A DNA stretch of 24,103 nucleotides, from positions 1 to 24,103 of IMG/VR virus record IMGVR_UViG_3300046000_001602, one strand, 5' to 3'. The notes below the pieces were generated by a model. The model saw nothing but the letters and a program-made list of their open reading frames with translations, was not told the origin of the DNA and did no database searches. Below, in pieces: positions 1 through 5,182 of this stretch; the first letter of the stretch is position 1; the number at the start of each line of letters is the position of its first letter. The position numbers were made by a program, and so were the translations under genes. The DNA comes from a virus.

Positions 1-119
1 TCCAAAGGCTTGAGGCTGCTATGACAAACGACGTATGGAACGCAAGACCGAACTTCACATGCAGAAAGTTTTGCCACGTAAAAGACTGTGAGCACAATGG
101 AAAAGGACAATGGAGATGA
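1..119 (+). CDS. C-terminal end of a probable PD-(D/E)XK nuclease (partial, left edge)
   Basis: The reading frame is open from base 3 at the window edge to TGA 117-119, giving 39 residues. The end has three cysteines spaced C-x3-C-x4-C (FTCRKFCHVKDC) followed by HNGKG. From memory, this 'W.ARPN..C..C.V.DC' ending is the Cys-containing tail of phage RecB/Cas4-like PD-(D/E)XK exonucleases, where the cysteines help bind a metal or Fe-S cluster. The nuclease core lies outside the window, so the family call rests on the tail alone. An internal ATG at 21 could start a 32-aa peptide, but the uninterrupted upstream frame makes a longer protein more likely. Its stop overlaps the next start (ATGA, 116-119), which suggests translational coupling in the nucleic-acid metabolism operon. 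Confidence 0.5.
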   Translation, partial: QRLEAAMTNDVWNARPNFTCRKFCHVKDCEHNGKGQWR

Positions 120-283
120 CAGCCAAGAAAACCCCCAAAGTTGAAGAGGTTACTTTCCCTCTAAATGATGTACCTTATGAAATGCGTAAATTAGCGTGGC
201 CCTTTAAGACTCCAAAAGAGCATGAACTAATTCTTAAGTGGGCTAGAAAACAAACCAAGATAAGGAGAATTGTGTTTCCATGA
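116..283 (+). CDS. Small phage protein with WPFKTPxE motif (55 aa)
   Basis: This short gene starts at ATG 116, overlapping the previous stop (ATGA), and ends at TGA 281-283, overlapping the next start (ATGA at 280). It encodes 55 residues. The N-terminus is basic (MTAKKTPK). The centre carries LAWPFKTPKEHELILKWARK, a Trp-Pro-Phe-Lys-Thr-Pro stretch followed by an amphipathic helix. The same WPFKTP(K/Q)E core occurs in the 60-aa protein at 880-1062, so the two are probably diverged duplicates. Size and charge fit a small nucleic-acid- or protein-binding accessory protein, but no function can be assigned. The tight overlaps on both sides argue that the gene is real despite its length. Confidence 0.7.
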   Translation: MTAKKTPKVEEVTFPLNDVPYEMRKLAWPFKTPKEHELILKWARKQTKIRRIVFP

Positions 284-489
284 GCGCAAATGATGAACAG
301 GTTGGCGGTACGCATTACAAGGACAAGTCTATTCAGCCTTGGGATTACATAGCTGCCAACAACATCGGGTACTTTGAGGGCAACATTATTAAGTACGTTT
401 CTCGGTGGCAAAGCAAAGGTGGCGTTGATGATTTAAATAAAGCCGCGCACTACCTTGAAAAATTAATTGAGTTGCAAAAGGAGCAATAG
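280..489 (+). CDS. DUF3310 family phage protein
   Basis: The 69-aa product matches the DUF3310 pattern closely. It starts with VGGTHY (residues 8-13), continues with a 'QPWDYIAANNIGYFEGN' segment and 'IIKYVSRWQSKGG', and ends with DDLNKAAHYLEKLIEL. Family members are common in tailed phages, often as stand-alone proteins near replication genes, and are sometimes loosely labelled 'nucleotide kinase'. I see no P-loop here, so kinase activity is not supported. The start is ATG 280 with AAGGAGA about 11 bases upstream, and it overlaps the previous stop. The gene is complete and of normal length for the family. The biochemical role is unknown to me. Confidence 0.9.
   Translation: MSANDEQVGGTHYKDKSIQPWDYIAANNIGYFEGNIIKYVSRWQSKGGVDDLNKAAHYLEKLIELQKEQ
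478..483 (+). promoter_or_regulatory. Shine-Dalgarno site fixing the 491 start
   Basis: AAGGAG lies seven bases before ATG 491, at the very end of the DUF3310 gene. It makes ATG 491 the start of the next gene, in preference to an in-frame TTG at 467 that would add eight residues and overlap the DUF3310 gene by 23 bases. Confidence 0.8.
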
Positions 490-490
490 C

Positions 491-883
491 ATGTCATACG
501 AACTAGACTACAGGGCACAGGGCACTGCTAATCGTAGACTGCTATCTGCGGTTGTGGCTTTAGCGATTCAAGATGCGCAATCAAAACCCCGCAGACTAGG
601 GAGACTGCGTATACCCACAGATGAGGCAATTTCTGCAATCTACTTTTTGTTCCAGCATTCTGATACTTATTTGAGCATTTTAGACATAGATCCTCAGCAG
701 TTTCGTGAAAGATTATTGAAGTTGATGTTTGACATGAATAGAAAGATTGCTCAGTTTGACCCAATTAAGCGCCGAAACTTTAGGTACAACTACGAATGGA
801 TGCGACGTAAAGAAAACATATTAGACCTAACCAAGGCTTACGAAGCAGAACTTGAGAAACTAGATGAGGATGAGGCTGCATGA
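491..883 (+). CDS. Conserved phage protein of unknown function (130 aa)
   Basis: The product is a predominantly helical, soluble 130-aa protein. It opens with MSYELDYRAQGTANRRLLSA, has a central RLGRLRIPTDEAISAIYFLF segment, a basic RRNFRYNYEWMRR patch near residues 94-106, and a very acidic tail (EAELEKLDEDEAA). I recall similar proteins next to DUF3310 genes in other phages, but I know of no assigned function. No membrane segment, signal peptide or catalytic motif is visible. The Shine-Dalgarno AAGGAG at 478-483 supports ATG 491. The stop overlaps the following start (ATGA at 880-883), which places it firmly in the operon. Confidence 0.85.
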   Translation: MSYELDYRAQGTANRRLLSAVVALAIQDAQSKPRRLGRLRIPTDEAISAIYFLFQHSDTYLSILDIDPQQFRERLLKLMFDMNRKIAQFDPIKRRNFRYNYEWMRRKENILDLTKAYEAELEKLDEDEAA

Positions 884-1062
884 CTACTCAAACTCATACA
901 TCCCGGCACCCGTCAGGTCTGACATGGGAGAGATGGAATTGGCCTTTTAAGACACCGCAAGAACGGCAACTTGTAGCAAAGTATTTTAACCAAGTAAAAA
1001 AGATAACTGACAAAGAGGAAAAACAGAAAATGCTAAACGAAATAGGAGAGGCTTTATTATGA
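880..1062 (+). CDS. Small phage protein with WPFKTPxE motif, paralogue of the 55-aa protein
   Basis: This 60-aa protein has a polar N-terminus (MTTQTHTSRHPSG), the core WERWNWPFKTPQERQLVAKY and a charged helix (NQVKKITDKEEKQKMLNEIGEALL). The WPFKTP(K/Q)E core and the helix behind it are shared with the protein at 116-283, which points to an old duplication inside the operon. ATG 880 overlaps the previous stop and the end overlaps the next start at 1059 (ATGA), so translation is probably coupled. There is no recognisable enzyme motif. A structural or adaptor role is possible but not supported by more than size and charge. Confidence 0.75.
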   Translation: MTTQTHTSRHPSGLTWERWNWPFKTPQERQLVAKYFNQVKKITDKEEKQKMLNEIGEALL

Positions 1063-1394
1063 AAAAACTAATTGCGGGTTTGCTGTTTGTTCCCTGTGTG
1101 GCAAGCGCTGAGTTTCTTTCGGGTAATGACTTGCTATCAAGAATGAATAGCGAAGAGGTAGTTCAAAGGATGTTTGCCCTTGGGTATGTGGCAGGGGTTA
1201 GCGATGCCCAACAACACGTTTTCAGTTGTCCGCCAGCCGGTGTAACCAATGGTCAGGTCAGGGATGTGGCAAAAAGTTATATCGAAGCCAATCCCGGCAT
1301 ACGCCATAAGAGTGCAGATATGTTAGTTACCGATGCGCTGAAACAAGTGTGGCCTTGTGCGAACAGAAACAAAGGTAATGGAACCCGACTATAA
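1059..1394 (+). CDS. Secreted Rap1a/Tai-like immunity-family protein
   Basis: The 111-aa product starts with a classical Sec signal peptide: MKK, a hydrophobic core (LIAGLLFVPCV) and an A-S-A cleavage site after residue 17. The mature part matches my memory of the Rap1a/Tai family: 'FLSGNDLL' (19-26), 'ALGYVAGVSDA' (40-50), Cys57 followed by PPAGVTNGQV, 'ANPGIRHKSADMLV' (77-90) and 'WPC' with Cys100. Rap1a-type proteins neutralise periplasmic type VI secretion amidase effectors, and uncharacterised homologues occur in phages. A Cys often found near residue 28 appears to be replaced here, leaving Cys57 and Cys100 as a possible disulphide pair. GGAGAGG precedes the ATG. It would act in the periplasm of an infected Gram-negative cell; the actual target is unknown. 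Confidence 0.8.
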   Translation: MKKLIAGLLFVPCVASAEFLSGNDLLSRMNSEEVVQRMFALGYVAGVSDAQQHVFSCPPAGVTNGQVRDVAKSYIEANPGIRHKSADMLVTDALKQVWPCANRNKGNGTRL

Positions 1395-1406
1395 AGGAGA
1401 AGAACA

Positions 1407-1613
1407 GTGGCAATTGAGATGACCAATTTTGAAGAGAAGGTGTGGAAGTATCTACTTTCTCACCCCAAAACCCCCGTTCAGGCAAAGACTATTGCAAGGG
1501 AATGGATTGCAAGCGAGGGCAAAGTAGGTCGTACCTTAAACAGATTTGTTGAGAACGGTATTGCGGACTTAATACGAATGGGTTCTAAGAAATTTTATAA
1601 GGTGAAAGAATGA
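1407..1613 (+). CDS. Winged-helix DNA-binding protein (68 aa)
   Basis: The start is GTG 1407, supported by AAAGGAGA at 1393-1400 with six bases of spacing; the site overlaps the previous stop codon. The 68 residues fit a small winged helix. Helix 1 is FEEKVWKYLLSHP, the next segment AKTIAREWI leads into a recognition helix VGRTLNRFVENGI, and a beta wing follows (ADLIRMGSKKFYKVKE). The fold resembles a MarR/ArsR-like minimal wHTH without any sensor part, so it could act as a transcription regulator or an anti-repressor type switch within the phage programme. Its target cannot be read from the sequence. The TGA stop overlaps the next ATG (1610-1613). Confidence 0.75.
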   Translation: MAIEMTNFEEKVWKYLLSHPKTPVQAKTIAREWIASEGKVGRTLNRFVENGIADLIRMGSKKFYKVKE

Positions 1614-1762
1614 CCCCCGAAGAATACAAAGCCGAAATTGAACGCCTAAAAAAAGAAGTTGAGCATTTGAGACAGGCGTACCACAGGGTCAAGGATGAGA
1701 ACGAGCGGCTGGCCCTTGACTTAGGTATCAAAAATAATCCACAATTTGGGAAACCTTATTAG
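1610..1762 (+). CDS. Short coiled-coil peptide (50 aa)
   Basis: The gene begins at ATG 1610, overlapping the previous stop, and ends at TAG 1760-1762. The 50-aa product is highly charged with hydrophobic residues at roughly heptad spacing: EIERLKKEVEHLRQAYHRV then KDENERLALDLGI. That predicts one continuous helix that would dimerise as a coiled coil. The last ten residues (NNPQFGKPY) are probably unstructured. There is no DNA-binding basic region in front of the helix, so it is not a bZIP. No function is recognised. It may be a partner for one of the neighbouring small proteins. Confidence 0.65.
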   Translation: MTPEEYKAEIERLKKEVEHLRQAYHRVKDENERLALDLGIKNNPQFGKPY

Positions 1763-1771
1763 GAGACTACC

Positions 1772-2080
1772 ATGCCCTACGCAAACAAAGCCGACCGCAA
1801 CTACAAGCAAGAATACGAAAACTATGATGGCACCGAGATGGTTAAAAAGAAACGTGCCGAGCGCAACCGAGCACGGCGAATCATGGAAAAGGCTGGCAAA
1901 GTTAGCAAGGGGGATGGCAAAGACGTACACCACGTTAAGGCGCTGTCTAAAGGTGGTTCACATAAAGACGGTTTAAAAGTTACGTCAGCAGCCAATAATC
2001 GTTCGTTTGATCGTGACTCCAAACAGAAGTTAATTTCAGAAGTTAGCCCACGGGAAAAGAAGCGTGCAAATAATAAATGA
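1772..2080 (+). CDS. HNH-like endonuclease family protein
   Basis: The 102-aa product is strongly basic. Residues 1-45 are a Lys/Arg-rich helical lead (KKKRAERNRARRIMEKAGK). A compact HNH-like core follows: GDGKDVHHVKALSKGG (47-62) with His53-His54, then LKVTSAANNRSF with Asn75-Asn76. In the ββα-metal fold the second His would be the general base. No CxxC zinc knuckles are present, and the usual 'NL' before the helix reads 'GL', so activity is uncertain. Similar short proteins in phages are usually annotated as HNH endonucleases. ATG 1772 has AGGAG at 1761-1765, overlapping the preceding stop. The end overlaps the helicase start by 17 bases. Confidence 0.65.
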   Translation: MPYANKADRNYKQEYENYDGTEMVKKKRAERNRARRIMEKAGKVSKGDGKDVHHVKALSKGGSHKDGLKVTSAANNRSFDRDSKQKLISEVSPREKKRANNK

Positions 2081-3617
2081 CCGGATACTGCTAGTTAAGA
2101 CTAAGTTTCCTAGCCGTATTACAGAAACAATCAAGAAGAGCAAAGTTGTACAAAAAGAGGGGGAAGTTAGTGAGGTAGCCGTCAACTGGGGGCTGTCTGA
2201 AGCCCAAGCTTTGCGTAAGTTACGGATTAAAAAAGTACCGTCCCCAATTCAGCGTGACTACGATTGGCCGGGGTTGCATAAGCCAATGGAGCATCAAAAA
2301 GACACAGCATCGTTTCTGACCCTACACAAACGGGCGTTCTGCTTTAACGAGCAGGGCACTGGCAAAACGGCCTCTGCCATATGGGCTTCTGACTACCTGA
2401 TGGATGCAAAGATTATCCGTCGAGTGCTAGTTATTTGTCCCTTATCTATTATGCAATCCGCATGGCAAGCAGACCTATTTAAGTTTGCAATCCACAGGCA
2501 CGTAGACGTTGCTTATGGAGCCAAGCAGAAAAGAGCCGAAATCATCAACGGCGGGGCAGACTACGTCATTATTAATTTTGATGGGGTAGAGGTTGTAAAA
2601 GACGATATCAAGAATGGGAAGTTTGACCTAATCATTATTGACGAGGCAAACGCCTATAAGAGTTCCCGCACTCAGCGCTTCAAGATAATGAAAGACATTA
2701 TCCAACCGACCACATGGTTATGGATGATGACCGGCACTCCTGCTGCACAGTCTCCGCTTGATGCTTACGGGCTTGTCAAATTGTGCGTACCCGAAAGAGC
2801 GCCGATGACCTTGGGTGGGTTTAGAGATACTGTTATGTATCAATTGACTAGGTTTAAGTGGATACCAAAGCCGAAAGCAAACGAAGTCGTGCATGACCTG
2901 TTGCAGCCAGCCATTCGGTATACGAAAGAAGAATGCCTTGACTTGCCGGAAATGCTTTACACATCTCGGTATGTCCCCATGACCCCGCAGCAAGAGAAAT
3001 ACTACCGGCAGTTAAAGAAAGATATGCTTATTGCCGCTGCTGGAGAAGAGGTATCGGCTGTCAACGCCGCCTCAAGCCTGACTAAATTACTACAGATTTC
3101 AGGCGGTGCGGTCTACACCGACAACGGCAACGTAATTGAATTCGATGTATCAAACCGTCTCAAGGTAATTCAAGAAGTAGTTGAAGAAGCCTCACATAAG
3201 GTATTGATTTTCGTACCTTTTACTCACACTATTAATCTACTAAAAGATTACCTCACCAAACAAGGGATAGAGTCGGAGGTTATTAACGGCTCTGTAAGCG
3301 TCAATAAACGCACAGACATCTTCAAGCGCTTTCAGGAAAACCCTAACCCCAAAGTTTTATTAATACAGCCACAAGCCGCTGCACATGGAGTAACATTAAC
3401 TGCTGCAAACGTTGTTATATGGTATGCCCCAGTGACATCTATTGAGACATACTTGCAGGCTAACTCGCGTGCGCACAGGCAAGGACAAAAGAATCCTGTA
3501 ACTGTGGTGCATATCGAAGGTAGTCCTGTAGAAACAAAGTTGTATGCGATGCTGCAGAGCAAATTAGATTTCCACACTAAGATAATTGATTTGTACAAAA
3601 AAGAATTAGATACTTGA
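2064..3617 (+). CDS. SNF2-type superfamily 2 DNA helicase/translocase
   Basis: This 517-aa protein has both RecA-like lobes of an SF2 Snf2-like ATPase. Visible motifs are the Q-like 'MEHQKDTASFL' (75-85), Walker A 'NEQGTGKT' (95-102, Lys101), motif Ia 'VLVICPLSIM', motif II 'DEAN' (193-196), motif III 'MTGTP' (222-226), motif V 'GVTLTAANVVIWYA' and motif VI 'QANSRAHRQGQ' (465-475). It would be a double-stranded DNA translocase in phage replication or recombination, compact and lacking accessory domains. DEAN in place of the common DEAH/DEAQ is a mild variation. The start is GTG 2064, inside the end of the HNH gene; the ribosome site in front (GGGAAAAGA) is weak, so the start is less certain than the body. 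The stop lies inside the -35 box of the next promoter. Confidence 0.93.
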   Translation: MQIINDRILLVKTKFPSRITETIKKSKVVQKEGEVSEVAVNWGLSEAQALRKLRIKKVPSPIQRDYDWPGLHKPMEHQKDTASFLTLHKRAFCFNEQGTGKTASAIWASDYLMDAKIIRRVLVICPLSIMQSAWQADLFKFAIHRHVDVAYGAKQKRAEIINGGADYVIINFDGVEVVKDDIKNGKFDLIIIDEANAYKSSRTQRFKIMKDIIQPTTWLWMMTGTPAAQSPLDAYGLVKLCVPERAPMTLGGFRDTVMYQLTRFKWIPKPKANEVVHDLLQPAIRYTKEECLDLPEMLYTSRYVPMTPQQEKYYRQLKKDMLIAAAGEEVSAVNAASSLTKLLQISGGAVYTDNGNVIEFDVSNRLKVIQEVVEEASHKVLIFVPFTHTINLLKDYLTKQGIESEVINGSVSVNKRTDIFKRFQENPNPKVLLIQPQAAAHGVTLTAANVVIWYAPVTSIETYLQANSRAHRQGQKNPVTVVHIEGSPVETKLYAMLQSKLDFHTKIIDLYKKELDT

Positions 3618-3641
3618 CAAAGTACAGTTTTTAGATACAAT
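3614..3641 (+). promoter_or_regulatory. Sigma70-type promoter for the second replication unit
   Basis: A perfect -35 box TTGACA (3614-3619) is followed, after a 16-base spacer, by TACAAT (3636-3641), one mismatch from the -10 consensus. Transcription should begin near 3648, about 20 bases before ATG 3668, and AGAGGA lies in the leader. The -35 box contains the helicase stop codon (3615-3617), so the promoter is embedded in the gene boundary. It would give the SSB-like/HTH/primase genes their own start signal, using host RNA polymerase. Confidence 0.8.
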
Positions 3642-3667
3642 AGTAAAAAACAACCAAGAGGACATAT

Positions 3668-4057
3668 ATGGATAAAGCCATAGATAAAATCGTCGCCGTT
3701 TACATCAAAATTCGTAACGCTAAAGAAGATTTAACACGCGAGTACGATGGTAAAATTGCGACCCTTGATGAACAGATGCGAACTCTGAAAGAAGAGTTGC
3801 TAAAGATATCTAAAGAAACCGGCGTCACAAGTTTCAAAACCGAGAATGGCACAGCCTACCGAACAATTAAGAATCGGTACTGGACTAATGATTGGGAAAG
3901 TTTCTACGGCTTCATGCGTGAACATGGTGCTATGGAGTTGTTGGAAAAGCGCATACATCAAACAAATATGCGTGAGTTTTTAGAGGATCGACCCGATGTG
4001 CATCCACCGGGATTAAATGTGGATCAAGAGTACGAAATCACCATTAGGAGAAAATAA
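3668..4057 (+). CDS. Conserved phage protein with N-terminal coiled coil (129 aa)
   Basis: The product begins with a charged helical segment (about residues 8-50, including KIATLDEQMRTLKEELLKI) that should form a coiled coil. A small alpha/beta part follows: 'TSFKTENGTAYRTI', 'YWTNDWESFYGFMREHGAMELL', 'RIHQTNMREFLE', then 'PPGLNVDQEYEITIRRK'. I recognise this arrangement from many phage proteins encoded beside ssDNA-binding or primase genes, but I know no tested function. It is the first gene behind the promoter at 3614-3641, with AGAGGA before the ATG. The stop and the next start share one base (TAATG), so it is probably made in proportion to the SSB-like protein. A role as a replication or recombination accessory factor is inference. 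Confidence 0.8.
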   Translation: MDKAIDKIVAVYIKIRNAKEDLTREYDGKIATLDEQMRTLKEELLKISKETGVTSFKTENGTAYRTIKNRYWTNDWESFYGFMREHGAMELLEKRIHQTNMREFLEDRPDVHPPGLNVDQEYEITIRRK

Positions 4058-4923
4058 TGAGCAACGTTGCTTTGTTTAATCAAAATCTGCCCGACTACCT
4101 TAAGGAAGTTGAACTTGATGACTTAACTAAGTCTTTAGCGGGTAATACAGCACTAAAACGTATTTCTATTCGTGGCGGTGTATTCCGCATGATGGTTAGC
4201 GGTGAAGAGATTGCTAAGAACGAAAACCGTGCAATGAACGTAGTTATTGTTAACGGCAATCCGCACGTATCCCGACAGTTTTACTCTGGTGCTTATGTTG
4301 CTGGAGAGTCGGTTGCGCCTGACTGCTGGTCAAACGACGGTATTACGCCTGACTCAAGCATCGAGTCTGCACAAAACAAGACCTGTGATGGGTGCCCCCA
4401 AAACATTAAAGGGTCTGGTTCGGGCGACTCCCGTGCTTGCCGGTTCCAACAAAGGCTTGCTGTGGTTCTTGAGAGCGACATAGGTGGAGACGTATTCCAA
4501 CTAACGCTGCCTTCTACTTCAATCTTTGGTCGTGGCGATTTGGATAAGATGCCTTTCCAGCAGTACGCTAAGTATGTAGGGTCGCAAGGCAAGAACATCA
4601 ATACCCTAGTCACCGAGATGAAGTTTGACTCGGACAGCGCAACCCCCAAACTGACCTTTAAGCCGGTTAGGTTCTTGGAGCGTGAAGAGTGGTCAGTTGC
4701 TAAGGAGAAAGGCAATAGCCCCGCTGCTAAGTCTGCAGTCGTACAAACCCCAACGCAAACTGATGGGCCGAAGTCAAAGACCATATCGGTATCGGCAAAG
4801 CGGGTAGATGTTGCTGACGAAATAGCCGAGCCGACCAAGAAAACGGCTAAGAAAAATGTTGAGCCAGCAGCCAAGAAAGAATTTGCTGATGTCCTCAATG
4901 AGTGGTCTACCGACGATGAGTAA
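4057..4923 (+). CDS. Probable ssDNA-binding protein with four-Cys site and acidic tail
   Basis: This 288-aa protein has a beta-rich N-terminal part (KRISIRGGVFRMMVSGEE; NVVIVNGNPHVSRQFYSG) and four cysteines in a cluster (Cys90, Cys110, Cys113, Cys128; the last pair flank PQNIKGSGSGDSRA). A second beta-rich part follows (RLAVVLES, VFQLTLPSTSIFG). A linker rich in Lys, Ala and Thr leads to an acidic end, EWSTDDE. A metal-bound OB-like body with a disordered linker and acidic C-terminal tip is the typical architecture of replicative ssDNA-binding proteins such as T4 gp32 and T7 gp2.5. Its position before the primase-helicase agrees. I recall the family as common in uncultured phages without a proven role. 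The call is architectural, not by close homology. Confidence 0.6.
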   Translation: MSNVALFNQNLPDYLKEVELDDLTKSLAGNTALKRISIRGGVFRMMVSGEEIAKNENRAMNVVIVNGNPHVSRQFYSGAYVAGESVAPDCWSNDGITPDSSIESAQNKTCDGCPQNIKGSGSGDSRACRFQQRLAVVLESDIGGDVFQLTLPSTSIFGRGDLDKMPFQQYAKYVGSQGKNINTLVTEMKFDSDSATPKLTFKPVRFLEREEWSVAKEKGNSPAAKSAVVQTPTQTDGPKSKTISVSAKRVDVADEIAEPTKKTAKKNVEPAAKKEFADVLNEWSTDDE

Positions 4924-4925
4924 GC

Positions 4926-5180
4926 ATGGCAGAAACACGCGGCTACTCGTTTCGGCTAATAGAAACTAACAAACGCGCAATCGCAACCCACCCCGGTGTC
5001 ATGCTGGGGAGGTTGTGTATTGCTCAAGATATCCCAGTCTCGGACGCAGCACAGTTCTTCGGCGTAAGCCGTATGACCGTATACAAGTGGTTTAAGGGTC
5101 AAGAAATGCCTCGCAAAAAACAGATTGAGAAGATTGAGGAAGTCATTGCGAAACTTAAAACTAAAGTCCACTTGGATTAG
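4926..5180 (+). CDS. Small Cro/XRE-like helix-turn-helix protein
   Basis: The 84-aa protein contains a clear helix-turn-helix: helix 2 VSDAAQFFG (38-46), a turn, then the recognition helix SRMTVYKWFKGQ (48-59). 'PRKKQIEKIEEVIAKLK' follows as a final helix. The 'TVYKWFKGQEMPRKK' signature is typical of Cro/C1/XRE regulators. The protein has no additional sensor or dimerisation domain. It sits two bases after the SSB-like gene and just before the primase gene, so it may autoregulate this unit, possibly by acting at the 3614-3641 promoter. That link is inference, and I did not find a convincing palindromic operator there. The ribosome site is weak, consistent with coupled translation. Confidence 0.8.
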   Translation: MAETRGYSFRLIETNKRAIATHPGVMLGRLCIAQDIPVSDAAQFFGVSRMTVYKWFKGQEMPRKKQIEKIEEVIAKLKTKVHLD

Positions 5181-5182
5181 GA

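Noticed and set aside
280-489. Nucleotide kinase activity for the DUF3310 protein
   Set aside because: No P-loop or other kinase motif is present. The label exists in some annotations, but nothing in this sequence supports it.
467-490. TTG start at 467 for the 130-aa protein
   Set aside because: It would add eight unlikely residues (MSCKRSNS) and overlap the DUF3310 gene. AAGGAG seven bases before ATG 491 clearly supports the later start.
1716-1744. TTGACT as a possible -35 box
   Set aside because: No acceptable -10 box lies at 16-18 bases. AATAAT is only 11 bases away, and the region is coding.
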